This document shows, in pieces, positions 25,698 through 35,398 of a stretch of 64,000 bases of DNA (positions are counted from its first letter, which is position 1; each line of letters begins with the position of its first letter). Origin of the DNA: Fidelibacterota bacterium (GTDB lineage Bacteria > Fidelibacterota > Marinisomatia > SCGC-AAA003-L08 > GCA-2689995); contig NZIV01000031.1 in NCBI GenBank assembly GCA_002689995.1, positions 40,521-104,520 on the forward strand. Reading direction: 5' to 3'. A program made the position numbers and the translations under genes. The notes beneath the pieces were generated by a model. The model saw only the letters and a list, made by a program, of their open reading frames with translations, ran no database searches and had not been told where the DNA came from.

Positions 25698-28008
25698 GTT
25701 TCTAGATAATATGTCAACTAGACAGCGGGAAATTGTTGGAATCTTGATGATGGGTTTAGGCTTCTTAGTTCTCCTTAGTTTAGTTTCATATAACCCTACG
25801 GAAGAAATGACTTTTCCTCATGATCAGAAAAGTAATAATTATTTAGGTTATTTTGGGATTTACGTATCACATATTTTAATTAAATATACATTTGGAGTTG
25901 GTGCATTTTGTTTCCCCATTATTTTAGGAGTAGTTGGAGGAGGACTATTCTCAAATAAACCTTTTAGATTTTTAATTCATCAATGTTCTTATTTCTTTGG
26001 AGCGGGTCTTTGGTTAGGTATTTTTAACTGGACAATTTTACTCTTTAAAGAATCTGATATATCTAATTTTACACATGCAGGTCTATTTAGCTCAATGCTT
26101 GGTAAGTTCATCTATGATTTTGTTGGCGGTTTAGGACTATTTATAATTATAAGCACATCATTGGTTTTTATTATTTCTGGATACTTTAATTATTCTGTGA
26201 AAGACGGTTTAGTAATTTTTAAGAAATTTATTTTAAATCTATTTAATATAATTATTATTAAATTAAAGGAATACAAAAAAGCAAAAGTATTTGGTGTCGA
26301 TCCAGAAATAAAAATTGCTGAAAAAGAAGAATTAACATCTAATTCCGAAGAAAGTCTAAATGATAAAATTGAAGAAGAATTAGAAGGAAAGGAAGACTCT
26401 TTATTAGAAATTAATAGGCATGAACAAAAAGACCAAGAGCAATTAAATATAAATGAAATAACTGAAGAAATTGATACTGAAGAAATTGAAATTAGTGAAA
26501 TTACTCAAGTTGAACAAGGTGACCTAGATTCTGAAGCAGAAAGACGAGCTAGATTTTTACAATATAAGCTTCCAACACTAAATTTATTATATAACCCACC
26601 TGAAATTCGTGAAGATATGTCTGAGGAGATTTTAAATGATAAAGCAAAGGAGCTAGAACATGCTTTAGAAACTTTTAATGTTCATGGACGGGTTTTGCGA
26701 ATTTCGCCTGGTCCAGTTATAACGCTATTTGAAGTAGAGCCATCAGAGGGTGTTAGAGTCAATAAATTTGTTAATCTTGCAGATGATTTAGCAAGAATTA
26801 TGAAAGCGCAAAGAGTTAGAATAATTGCTCCAATTCCAGGCTCTAAAACCGTAGGAATTGAATTACCAAATATAAATCCAGCGATTGTTTTTATTCGCAA
26901 TATTTTAAATTCACGAAAATATATTGAGGCAGAGTCTAAATTAACTTTAGCTATCGGTCGAACCACAAAAGGTGAAGCATTTACCTTTGATCTAGCAAAA
27001 ATGCCACACTTATTAATAGCTGGTGCAACGGGTGCAGGGAAATCTGTTTGTATCAATACTGTAGTTATTTCAATCCTATATAAGGCACGACCTGATGAAG
27101 TTAAGTTTATAATGATTGATCCGAAAAGAATTGAACTATCAACTTATAGAGAATTGGTTGGATATCATCTTATTACATCGCCTAATATTGAAGAATACGT
27201 CATGACGACACCTGAAAATGCAGTTGCTGTTCTTCATGCAGCTCTCTCTGAAATGGAGCGACGGTATGATGTCTTTTCGAAAGCAACTGTTCGAAATCTT
27301 GGTGAATATCATAATAAATGCAAGTCAAATCCAAACTTAGAGAAAATGCCATTTATAGTGGTTTTAATTGATGAATTAGCAGATTTAATGCAAACTTCTG
27401 GCCGAGAAATAGAGGATCCAATTGCTAGGCTAGCTCAAATGGCTAGAGCTGTTGGGATACATTTAATTGTTGCAACTCAAAGGCCATCAGTAGATGTAAT
27501 AACTGGTGTAATTAAAGCAAATTTTCCTGCAAGAATAGCTTTCCAAGTTTCTTCAAAAGTAGATTCTAGGACTATTATTGACCAGATGGGAGCTGAAAAA
27601 TTATTAGGTAGAGGAGATATGTTATTACTGCCTCCAGGACAGTCTACACCAATTCGTTTACATAATGCATTTATTACTCTTGAAGAGATTGAAAAAATTA
27701 TGAATCATATTACTTCGCAACCTAGACCTGAAGAAGTTAGACTTCCTGAAATTGTAAAGAAAAGTGATAGTCCCGAGATTAATTTTGGTCAAGATAGGGA
27801 TGAATTATTATCTGATGCTGCACGATTAGTTATTCAAATTGATCAGGCATCAGTTTCTCTATTACAAAGAAGATTCAGAATTGGATATAGTCGTGCAGGT
27901 CGCTTAATTGACGAATTGGAGGCTTTGGGTATAATATCTGGATACAGTGGAAGTAAAGCTCGTGATGTACTTGTTGATGAATCCTATTTGGAGCAAGTTG
28001 GATTATGA
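25690..28008 (+). CDS. ftsK: DNA translocase FtsK/SpoIIIE
   Basis: This 772-aa septal DNA pump overlaps gcvT by 8 nt with a TTG start; an ATG seven codons later is the alternative. Four or five N-terminal membrane helices (about 15-170) are followed by an acidic linker (about 200-290). The RecA-like motor has Walker A GATGAGKS at 445-452 and Walker B VVLIDELADL near 557. The C-terminal gamma winged helix (about 700-765, QRRFRIGYSRAGRLIDELE) reads polar KOPS-type sequences. It works in chromosome segregation and dimer resolution at division. Confidence 0.96.
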   Translation: MPKFLDNMSTRQREIVGILMMGLGFLVLLSLVSYNPTEEMTFPHDQKSNNYLGYFGIYVSHILIKYTFGVGAFCFPIILGVVGGGLFSNKPFRFLIHQCSYFFGAGLWLGIFNWTILLFKESDISNFTHAGLFSSMLGKFIYDFVGGLGLFIIISTSLVFIISGYFNYSVKDGLVIFKKFILNLFNIIIIKLKEYKKAKVFGVDPEIKIAEKEELTSNSEESLNDKIEEELEGKEDSLLEINRHEQKDQEQLNINEITEEIDTEEIEISEITQVEQGDLDSEAERRARFLQYKLPTLNLLYNPPEIREDMSEEILNDKAKELEHALETFNVHGRVLRISPGPVITLFEVEPSEGVRVNKFVNLADDLARIMKAQRVRIIAPIPGSKTVGIELPNINPAIVFIRNILNSRKYIEAESKLTLAIGRTTKGEAFTFDLAKMPHLLIAGATGAGKSVCINTVVISILYKARPDEVKFIMIDPKRIELSTYRELVGYHLITSPNIEEYVMTTPENAVAVLHAALSEMERRYDVFSKATVRNLGEYHNKCKSNPNLEKMPFIVVLIDELADLMQTSGREIEDPIARLAQMARAVGIHLIVATQRPSVDVITGVIKANFPARIAFQVSSKVDSRTIIDQMGAEKLLGRGDMLLLPPGQSTPIRLHNAFITLEEIEKIMNHITSQPRPEEVRLPEIVKKSDSPEINFGQDRDELLSDAARLVIQIDQASVSLLQRRFRIGYSRAGRLIDELEALGIISGYSGSKARDVLVDESYLEQVGL

Positions 28009-28574
28009 AGCTAATTGTATTTTTTATTTCTATTGGATTTGGAAATTCAATAATTGATAATTGGATTGACCATAAATTAAAATTACTAAAGATTTCACCT
28101 TTAATGATTTCTGGTAAATTATTAAGTAGTAATCAATATTCTGAAATTAATTCGAGCTTTGAGATAATTATTGTAGATGATAGTAAGTTCCAAATAAAAT
28201 TAGGAAAAAAAAACATATATTATTCACTTGAATCGACACAAGTTTATGATAGTATAACAAATCAATTGATCATCGATGTTCCTGACTTAAGTTTAATTAG
28301 AAATTTCTATGATATTTTTAAAAATAGAAATGTAAAAATTGATACTAATTGTTATAATAATGATATTATCGAATGTGAAGTCGAAATAGCTAAATATAAT
28401 TTACTTTTTAACGTAAGTTTTTCACCATTAGATTCTTCAGTAATAGAACTTGAACACTATTTGATGCCAACTTTATCGCAGGTAAAAGATCTACAAATAA
28501 AAAATATAAATTTAGATAATAAAAAGTTGAATACTGATTTTAAAGACAGTTTTATTATTGATTTAAGGCCTTAA
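28005..28574 (+). CDS. lolA: LolA-like periplasmic outer-membrane lipoprotein carrier
   Basis: This 189-aa protein has a short signal-like N-terminus (MKLIVFFISIGFGNS). The body is rich in beta-strands with the LolA-style run of FEIIIVDDSKFQIKLG and a SFSPLDSSVIELE segment. The sequence match alone is weak. Synteny helps: lolA follows ftsK directly in E. coli and many other bacteria, and here it overlaps ftsK by 4 nt. It would ferry lipoproteins across the periplasm. It differs from the PF17131-type protein at 3448. Confidence 0.7.
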   Translation: MKLIVFFISIGFGNSIIDNWIDHKLKLLKISPLMISGKLLSSNQYSEINSSFEIIIVDDSKFQIKLGKKNIYYSLESTQVYDSITNQLIIDVPDLSLIRNFYDIFKNRNVKIDTNCYNNDIIECEVEIAKYNLLFNVSFSPLDSSVIELEHYLMPTLSQVKDLQIKNINLDNKKLNTDFKDSFIIDLRP

Positions 28575-28576
28575 TA

Positions 28577-29506
28577 TTGAATATTTTAAACTTTAAATTA
28601 GATTTTAAAACTATTTTTGGTATTTTTATTAGTTTAATAGGATTGATATGGGCTTTTCAAGATTTTAAATTCAATGAATTTATAATTGCATTTAAAAAAG
28701 CAAAATTTTTTTATATTGCTTTAGCTTGCATCTCTATTATATCGTCTGTATGGCTTAGGGCTATTAGATGGAACTTATTGATTAAATCGGATAAAGTGAC
28801 AACGAATAATTTATTTGATATTGAGATGGTTGGTTATTTTGGTAATAATGTGCTTCCAATTCGAGCGGGTGAAGTTTATAGAACTTTATTGCTTTCTAAT
28901 AAAACCGGACTTTCTAAGAGTTATTGTTTTGGTACCATCGTATTAGAACGTATTATGGATTTGGTTGGGTTATTTATATTCTTTGGAATTTTAACTGTTT
29001 TTTATCCGATACCTAAAGATATAAAGAGTTGGATGAATTTAGTAGTTTTAATATTATTTTTATTTATTTTTCTGTTTTTTATTTTTAATAAATTTTTCAA
29101 AATAGGAAAATATATAAAATTCAATTTTTTAAAACAATTTTTTAGTGTTTTTACTGATATCAAATTAGAATCTTCAATTTATATTTTATTTTGGACAATA
29201 ATTATTTGGTTTATTTATTGGCTTGATACACATTTAATACAATATGCATTCCAACTAAATATGTCTTGGCAGCAAACGATGTTAGTTTTAGTTTTAACTT
29301 CTCTTACAATGGCAGTTCCTTCAGCTCCAGGTGCAATAGGTACATTTCATGCAGCAGTTAAATTTACAATGGTATCACTTTTAGGGTTTAGTGCAGATAT
29401 ATCTAATTCATATAGCATAATTCTTCATGCTTATAGTTATATAACTTTAACAATTATCGGTGCATATTATTTTATTAATTCAATTAAAAAAGAGAAATTA
29501 ATTTGA
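28577..29506 (+). CDS. Flippase-like integral membrane protein (UPF0104/lysylphosphatidylglycerol synthase TM family)
   Basis: This 309-aa protein has about eight predicted membrane helices. The conserved pattern is visible as WLRAIRWNLLIKSD, GYFGNNVLPIRAGEVYRTLLL and VLERIMDLVGLF, then the PSAPGAIGTFHAA segment near the end. The family includes the MprF membrane domain and archaeal/bacterial AglD-like proteins thought to flip lipids or lipid-linked sugars. Its TTG start follows lolA by 2 nt. It overlaps ugd by 4 nt and so leads into the polysaccharide locus. Confidence 0.85.
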   Translation: MNILNFKLDFKTIFGIFISLIGLIWAFQDFKFNEFIIAFKKAKFFYIALACISIISSVWLRAIRWNLLIKSDKVTTNNLFDIEMVGYFGNNVLPIRAGEVYRTLLLSNKTGLSKSYCFGTIVLERIMDLVGLFIFFGILTVFYPIPKDIKSWMNLVVLILFLFIFLFFIFNKFFKIGKYIKFNFLKQFFSVFTDIKLESSIYILFWTIIIWFIYWLDTHLIQYAFQLNMSWQQTMLVLVLTSLTMAVPSAPGAIGTFHAAVKFTMVSLLGFSADISNSYSIILHAYSYITLTIIGAYYFINSIKKEKLI

Positions 29507-30840
29507 ACATATATATTATTGGGACGGGATATGTTGGTTTAGTAACAGGTGCTTGTTTAGCTGAAATGGGCAATAATGTTACTTGTGTGGATAGCGATTT
29601 AGAAAAAATTAGAAAATTAAATGAAGAATCTGAATTACCAATATACGAACCTGGATTAAAGGATATAGTTGAAAATAATATCCATTCGAATAGATTGAAA
29701 TTTTCTACTAAAGTTCCTAATACTATTCCTGAAAATGCTGTAATTTTTATTGCAGTTGGTACACCCTCTGATGAAAGCGGAAATGCCAATTTAAAATATG
29801 TATATCAAGTAGCAAACGAGATAGGTGCAAAAATAGATAATTATTGTATTATTGTAGATAAATCTACTGTGCCCGTTGGAACTGGGGATAAGGTTGAAGA
29901 AATTATTCAAAATCAAATTAATTCAAGAAATTTAAATATTCAATTTGACGTTGTAAGCAATCCTGAATTTTTAAAAGAAGGTGATGCTATTAAGGATTTT
30001 AATTATCCAGACAGAATAATCATTGGCTCAAATTCTAAAAAAGCAAATGAAATTATGAGTCAACTCTATACACCATTTTCAATGAAAAAATCTAAGATTA
30101 TAAATATGTCAAGGCGTGATGCGGAGATGACAAAGTATGCTGCAAATGCTATGCTTGCTACTAAAATTTCTTTTATGAATGAAATTTCTCAAATTTGTGA
30201 GTTAACAGGTGTTGATGTTGAAAATGTTCGTAAGGGTATTGGCTCAGATAGTCGAATTGGTTATTCTTTTATATATCCAGGATGTGGGTATGGAGGCTCA
30301 TGTTTCCCCAAGGATGTAAAAGCAATTGTTCAAACTGCAAAAAATAATAATTTTGATCCAATAGTTTTAAACTCCGTGGAAAAAAGAAATAGAAAACAGA
30401 AAAATATTTTATTTAAAAAGGTAAAAAAGAGGTTTAACCAGGATTTAACTTGTAAGGTTTTTGCAATTTGGGGATTATCGTTTAAACCTGGAACAGATGA
30501 TATGAGAGAAGCTCCATCTATTTATTTAATTAGGTCTATTATAGAAAGTGGGGGAAAAATAAAGGCTTTTGATCCAATTGCTATGAAAAGTGCACAAAAA
30601 GAATTCAACCAAGAAGAGTTGACAAAAATCACTTTTTGTAATTCAGAATATGATACTTTAGATGACTCCGACGCATTAATTTTAGTCACTGAGTGGGCAC
30701 AGTTTAGGCAGCCCAATTTTGAAATAATTAAAGATAAGTTGAATTATCCAATTATTTTTGATGGAAGGAATCAGTATAATCCTAATTTTTTAAAAAAAAT
30801 AGGAATGGAATATTACGGAATAGGTAGAACAAATATATGA
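29503..30840 (+). CDS. ugd: UDP-glucose 6-dehydrogenase
   Basis: This 445-aa enzyme oxidises UDP-glucose to UDP-glucuronate with two NAD+. The N-terminal Rossmann motif GTGYVGLVTGACLAEMG, the catalytic-Cys segment GYGGSCFPKD (Cys267) and the C-terminal domain (SFKPGTDDMREAPS) are complete. The start is TTG. It supplies the precursor for the UDP-GlcA 4-epimerase and UDP-xylose synthase encoded downstream, and opens the surface-polysaccharide locus. Confidence 0.95.
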   Translation: MNIYIIGTGYVGLVTGACLAEMGNNVTCVDSDLEKIRKLNEESELPIYEPGLKDIVENNIHSNRLKFSTKVPNTIPENAVIFIAVGTPSDESGNANLKYVYQVANEIGAKIDNYCIIVDKSTVPVGTGDKVEEIIQNQINSRNLNIQFDVVSNPEFLKEGDAIKDFNYPDRIIIGSNSKKANEIMSQLYTPFSMKKSKIINMSRRDAEMTKYAANAMLATKISFMNEISQICELTGVDVENVRKGIGSDSRIGYSFIYPGCGYGGSCFPKDVKAIVQTAKNNNFDPIVLNSVEKRNRKQKNILFKKVKKRFNQDLTCKVFAIWGLSFKPGTDDMREAPSIYLIRSIIESGGKIKAFDPIAMKSAQKEFNQEELTKITFCNSEYDTLDDSDALILVTEWAQFRQPNFEIIKDKLNYPIIFDGRNQYNPNFLKKIGMEYYGIGRTNI

Positions 30841-31616
30841 TTGATTTCCATAATCATGTTTTACCTAATTTAGATGATGGATCTAAAAGTATGCAACAAA
30901 CATTATCTATGTTAAAAACAGCCTCAGAACAAGGTATTACAGATATTATTTGTACTGTACATTATCAACATCCTAAAATGGGCGAGAAAGAAATTAATTT
31001 TGAAATTGTAAATCAGTGTATTGAAAATGTACAAAATGAAATGCAGGGTATAAACATTAATTTACATCCTGGGGCAGAGGTTTTTTACTTGCCAAACTTA
31101 ACAGAAATTAAAAGTGATCTGATTACTGTCTTTGGTCATGGTAAATATATGCTGATTGAATTTTTACCATATCAATTACCTATCAATTATGATGAAGAAT
31201 TATTTAAATTAAGCCTATCAGGAACAACTCCGATTATTGCGCATCCTGAGCGCTATAAACCGATTCAAGACAATATTGACATCGTTGTTAAACTTATAAA
31301 TTCTGGTTGTCTTATACAGATTGATGCGGGAAGCTTAATTGGCCATTTCGGGAAAAAATGTAAAAATACTTCGGAAATCTTGTTAAAAAGAAATATGGTA
31401 CATTTTATAGGTTCAGATGCACACAATGATTTGAAGCGAAATTTTTGTTTAAAAGATGCTATGCTATTATGTGAGAATATCATGGGTAGAAAAAGTGAAA
31501 AATTGGTAAAAGAGAATCCGTTAAAACTAATAAAAGGAGAAAAAATACTTCCATTTGAAATTCAAGAAAGCAACGCGAAAAATCTTTTCCAAAAAATATT
31601 AAATAGAATGATATGA
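30837..31616 (+). CDS. Polysaccharide protein-tyrosine phosphatase, PHP type (CpsB/CapC/YwqE)
   Basis: This 259-aa PHP-fold metallophosphatase has metal ligands visible in MIDFHNHVLPNLDDGSK, the later HPGAEVFY and AHPERY segments, and GSDAHND. The family dephosphorylates tyrosine-rich tails of BY-kinases and so cycles capsule polymer assembly. The matching kinase with a Tyr-rich tail is encoded at 39035. It overlaps ugd and the next gene by 4 nt each. Confidence 0.92.
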   Translation: MIDFHNHVLPNLDDGSKSMQQTLSMLKTASEQGITDIICTVHYQHPKMGEKEINFEIVNQCIENVQNEMQGININLHPGAEVFYLPNLTEIKSDLITVFGHGKYMLIEFLPYQLPINYDEELFKLSLSGTTPIIAHPERYKPIQDNIDIVVKLINSGCLIQIDAGSLIGHFGKKCKNTSEILLKRNMVHFIGSDAHNDLKRNFCLKDAMLLCENIMGRKSEKLVKENPLKLIKGEKILPFEIQESNAKNLFQKILNRMI

Positions 31617-32578
31617 AAAAAAAAATATGTGTAATAGGCGCTGGTTATTGGGGAAAAAATCATATAAAAACATTAAATGAATTAGGTTGTCTTTATGCAA
31701 TTGTAGAGCCAGATAATCGCTTAAACCAAAAAAATCAAACGTTATATCCGAATTTAAAGTTTTATTCAAATTTGGAAGAAGCGATAGACGATTTTTATAT
31801 TGATGGATTTATTATTGCCACTCCAGCTCAAACTCATTTTAATCTTGCAAAAAAAATTATTTTAAGAAAGAAGCCTGTTTTAGTAGAAAAGCCATTTACA
31901 CTGAATTTAGAAGATGCAGAAGAACTGAAAAATTTAGCTGAAATAAATAAAACAAATGTAATGGTTGGACACGTGCTATTGTTCCACCCAGCAGTTCAAA
32001 AAATTAAAGAAATTATTGATTTAAATAAAATTGGCAAACTTCAGTATATTTACAGCAATAGGTTGAATCTTGGGCAAATACGTAAAGAGGAAAATGTCTT
32101 TTGGAGCTTGGCACCCCATGATATTTCAATTTTTCAATATTTAACAAATTCGTTCCCAACTAGAATAACTTCGAATGGGGGTGATTTTGTTCAGGAGGGA
32201 GTTCATGATACAACAATAACATTTTTTGAATATCCAGAAAATGTAAAAGCTCATATTTTTGTTAGTTGGCTTCATCCGTTCAAAGAACATCGTATTGTGG
32301 TCATTGGTTCAAGAGGAATGATTACATTTGAGGATTCAGTTGAAGGTAAGCCGTTAAAATTATATCAAAAAGGGTTTGAAATCATAGATGGAGACAATCT
32401 TCCATTGAAAAACGATGGGCCAATAGAAGAAATTGATTATGATATGAAAATGCCATTAACCGAAGAATTAAAATATTTTATTGGTAATATGGATAAAGAA
32501 TATAGAATATCTGGTATTAAAAATGCATATGAAGTGACAAAAATTTTGTTAAAATCTAGCGATGAATTAAAAAAATAA
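31613..32578 (+). CDS. Gfo/Idh/MocA-family sugar-nucleotide oxidoreductase, WbpB/WlbA-like
   Basis: This 321-aa protein has the NAD motif CVIGAGYWGKNH and the family motif VLVEKPFTLN. In the WbpB/WlbA pathway this enzyme oxidises C3 of UDP-N-acetylglucosaminuronate to a 3-keto sugar for the aminotransferase. The assignment to that step rests on context. The acetyltransferase (32585), the WbpA-like dehydrogenase (33088) and the WbpE-like aminotransferase (36378) are close by. Confidence 0.85.
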   Translation: MKKKICVIGAGYWGKNHIKTLNELGCLYAIVEPDNRLNQKNQTLYPNLKFYSNLEEAIDDFYIDGFIIATPAQTHFNLAKKIILRKKPVLVEKPFTLNLEDAEELKNLAEINKTNVMVGHVLLFHPAVQKIKEIIDLNKIGKLQYIYSNRLNLGQIRKEENVFWSLAPHDISIFQYLTNSFPTRITSNGGDFVQEGVHDTTITFFEYPENVKAHIFVSWLHPFKEHRIVVIGSRGMITFEDSVEGKPLKLYQKGFEIIDGDNLPLKNDGPIEEIDYDMKMPLTEELKYFIGNMDKEYRISGIKNAYEVTKILLKSSDELKK

Positions 32579-32584
32579 ATAAAT

Positions 32585-33085
32585 ATGAAGTCTAATTTTT
32601 TTATACATGAATCTTCTTTCGTAGATGAGAATGTAATAATTGGTAAAGGTACTAAAGTATGGCATTTCAGTCATATTCAATCAGGTGCAAATATTGGGAA
32701 AAATTGTTCTTTGGGACAAAATGTGAATATTGGCAATAATGTAAAGATTGGTAATTCTGTAAAGATTCAAAATAATGTTTCAATTTATGAAGGAGTAGAA
32801 TTAGATGATTTTGTGTTTTGTGGGCCGTCAATGGTATTTACAAATATTAAATTACCCAGAGCTGAATTTCCACAAAAAGGTACTCAATTTTATTTAAAGA
32901 CCTTTATAGGGAAATCTGTTTCAATTGGAGCAAATGCGACTATTGTATGTGGAATAACAATTGGTGAATATTCATTAATTGGTGCAGGTGCTGTAGTTAC
33001 CAAAGATATTCCTCCATTTTCGTTAGTGGTAGGAAATCCCGGAAGAATCGTAGGTAGTGTGGATAAATACGGAAATAAAATTTAA
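32585..33085 (+). CDS. Left-handed beta-helix acetyltransferase, WbpD-like
   Basis: This 166-aa protein is built of hexapeptide repeats (IGKGTKVWHFSHIQSGANIG, then IGNNVKIGNSVKIQNNVSI) and ends with the VGNPGRIVG loop seen in sugar O/N-acetyltransferases. WbpD/WlbB acetylates the 3-amino group of the UDP-2-acetamido-3-amino uronic acid. Its neighbours encode the rest of that pathway. The length is typical of the short WbpD group. Confidence 0.9.
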   Translation: MKSNFFIHESSFVDENVIIGKGTKVWHFSHIQSGANIGKNCSLGQNVNIGNNVKIGNSVKIQNNVSIYEGVELDDFVFCGPSMVFTNIKLPRAEFPQKGTQFYLKTFIGKSVSIGANATIVCGITIGEYSLIGAGAVVTKDIPPFSLVVGNPGRIVGSVDKYGNKI

Positions 33086-33087
33086 TC

Positions 33088-34344
33088 ATGAAAATTAAGA
33101 TTGCAGTTATTGGCTTAGGTTATGTTGGACTACCTTTAGCGTTAGAGTTCTCAAAAAAGTATGATGTTGTTGGGTATGATATTGATATCAATCGTATAAA
33201 TGAATTGATTAATGGAATTGATCAAACAAAAGAGGTCGAAATATCTGATTTAGAAAGTTCAAAAATGATTTTCACATCAAATACTGAAAAAATAAAAGAT
33301 TGTAATTTTTACATTGTAACAGTACCAACGCCAATTGATGAGTATAATAAGCCTGATTTGAATCCTTTAAATAAAGCTTCAATAATGATTGGTAAATTTT
33401 TGAAATATGAAGATATAGTGATTTATGAATCAACAGTTTATCCTGGATGTACCGAAGAAAACTGCGTTCCAATATTAGAGAAAGAATCTGGATTAATATT
33501 CAATAAAGATTTTTATTGTGGTTATTCTCCAGAAAGAATAAATCCCGGTGATAAAAAAAATACACTTACAAAAATTAAAAAAGTTACCTCAGGCTCTACT
33601 ATAGAAATTGGAAAAATAGTTGATGATTTATACGCTTCAATAATTACTGCAGGTACTCATCTAGCTCCATCCTTGAAAGTTGCAGAAGCTTCTAAGGCTA
33701 TTGAAAATGCACAAAGAGATGTAAATATTTCATTTGTAAATGAGTTAGCATTAATTTTTGATAAAATTGGAATAGATACTAATGAAGTCTTAGAAGCAGC
33801 CGGTACTAAATGGAATTTTTTAAATTATAAGCCAGGATTAGTAGGCGGTCATTGTATTAGTGTAGATCCATATTATTTAGCTCATAAAGCTGAAAGTCTT
33901 GGGTATTATCCCGAAGTAATTTTATCAGGAAGAAGAGTTAATAGTCGAATCGATAGGTTTGTTGCAAATAAAGTAATAAAATTAATGATTCAAAAGGGAA
34001 TTAGAATAAAAGGTGCAAATGCATTAGTTATAGGAATAACTTTTAAAGAAAATTGCCCCGATATCCGTAATACAAAAATTATTGGAATATATGATGAGCT
34101 TAAAGAATTTGGACTAAATATTGATGTTTATGATCCTATTGCTTGCAAAAAAGAAGTTAAAAGAAATTTTAATATTGAATTAATAGATTCACCAAACATA
34201 TCAGATTATGATTCAATTATTTTAGCAGTCCCCCACAATGAAGTAATATCAGAATATGAAAATAAAATAATTAAATCTAATAACAAGGTTATTTTTGATT
34301 TGAAAGCTATCCTTGATAAGAATAAAAGTGATAGTCGTTTATAA
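33088..34344 (+). CDS. UDP-N-acetyl-hexosamine 6-dehydrogenase, WbpA/TviB-like
   Basis: This 418-aa nucleotide-sugar dehydrogenase has the Rossmann motif GLGYVGLPLALEF and the catalytic Cys256 in GGHCISVDPYYL, a form typical of the UDP-GlcNAc/GalNAc dehydrogenase branch, not of Ugd. The C-terminal TFKENCPDIRNTK also fits that branch. It would yield a UDP-N-acetylhexosaminuronic acid, the first step of the WbpA-B-E-D route. It is the second nucleotide-sugar dehydrogenase of the locus. Confidence 0.92.
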   Translation: MKIKIAVIGLGYVGLPLALEFSKKYDVVGYDIDINRINELINGIDQTKEVEISDLESSKMIFTSNTEKIKDCNFYIVTVPTPIDEYNKPDLNPLNKASIMIGKFLKYEDIVIYESTVYPGCTEENCVPILEKESGLIFNKDFYCGYSPERINPGDKKNTLTKIKKVTSGSTIEIGKIVDDLYASIITAGTHLAPSLKVAEASKAIENAQRDVNISFVNELALIFDKIGIDTNEVLEAAGTKWNFLNYKPGLVGGHCISVDPYYLAHKAESLGYYPEVILSGRRVNSRIDRFVANKVIKLMIQKGIRIKGANALVIGITFKENCPDIRNTKIIGIYDELKEFGLNIDVYDPIACKKEVKRNFNIELIDSPNISDYDSIILAVPHNEVISEYENKIIKSNNKVIFDLKAILDKNKSDSRL

Positions 34345-35367
34345 TTGAAAATTAAAATATTAATTACCGGTACCGCTGGTTTTGTAGGCTTTCACCTGGC
34401 AAAAAAATTAATTAACACCAATTATTCAATTATTGGTATAGATAATATAAATAATTATTACGATGTTGAACTAAAATACTCTCGTTTAGAGGAGCTTGGA
34501 ATAAAAAAAAGCTCTTTAAAAAATAATAAAATTGTTAAAAGTAATAAATTTCAGAACTTACATTTTTTAAAACTTGACATTGCAAATCTTCATAAATTAA
34601 ATGACCTAATAGCATCACAAAATATTAATTTAATTATCCATCTTGCTGCACAAGCAGGTGTAAGATATTCTATAGAGAATCCTCAAGCCTATATTGATTC
34701 AAATATTATAGGATTTCTCAATATTTTAGAATCATCTAGAATCAATAAAGTTAAAAAATTGATATATGCATCAAGCTCCTCTGTTTATGGAAATAATTCG
34801 AAAGTTCCATTTTCAACAAAAGATAGAGTAGACTCTCCTGTGAGTTTATATGCAGTAACAAAGAAGTCAAATGAATTAATGGCTTATACTTATAACAATT
34901 TATATGGAATAAATTCAGTCGGTGTTCGTTTTTTTACTGTTTATGGTCCCTGGGGAAGGCCAGATATGGCATATTTTAAATTTACTAAATCTGCTTTTGA
35001 TGGTAATGAAATTAAAGTTTATAACCATGGTGATTTATCAAGAGATTTTACATATATTGATGATGTAATTGATGGACTAAATAAAATATTAGAAAGAATG
35101 ATTGAGCGAAATGATATTTGTGAGATTTTTAATATTGGAAATAATAAGCCAACGCAATTAAAATCTTTTATAGAGATAATAGAGGCAAAAACTAGGAAAA
35201 ATATAAAGAAACGAAATATTCAAATGCAAAAAGGAGATGTATACAGTACACATGCTGAAATAGATGAGTCTATCTCAAAATTAAATTATAATCCAATAAC
35301 AAGCATAGAAGTTGGTTTACAAAATTTCGTAGATTGGTACAAAAAATATTATAATATTGAAAACTAA
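34345..35367 (+). CDS. UDP-glucuronate 4-epimerase (NAD-dependent SDR)
   Basis: This 340-aa extended SDR begins TGTAGFVGFHLAKKL, followed by GIDNINNYYDVELKYSRL, a stretch characteristic of the UDP-GlcA 4-epimerase group. Catalytic YAVTK and ASSSSVYG are present, as are RDFTYIDDV and FTVYGPWGRPDMA. It converts UDP-GlcA from Ugd into UDP-galacturonate. It uses TTG as start, directly after the WbpA-like stop. Confidence 0.9.
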   Translation: MKIKILITGTAGFVGFHLAKKLINTNYSIIGIDNINNYYDVELKYSRLEELGIKKSSLKNNKIVKSNKFQNLHFLKLDIANLHKLNDLIASQNINLIIHLAAQAGVRYSIENPQAYIDSNIIGFLNILESSRINKVKKLIYASSSSVYGNNSKVPFSTKDRVDSPVSLYAVTKKSNELMAYTYNNLYGINSVGVRFFTVYGPWGRPDMAYFKFTKSAFDGNEIKVYNHGDLSRDFTYIDDVIDGLNKILERMIERNDICEIFNIGNNKPTQLKSFIEIIEAKTRKNIKKRNIQMQKGDVYSTHAEIDESISKLNYNPITSIEVGLQNFVDWYKKYYNIEN

Positions 35368-35398
35368 CCAAACAAAATATTAATTTGGAACTATTTAA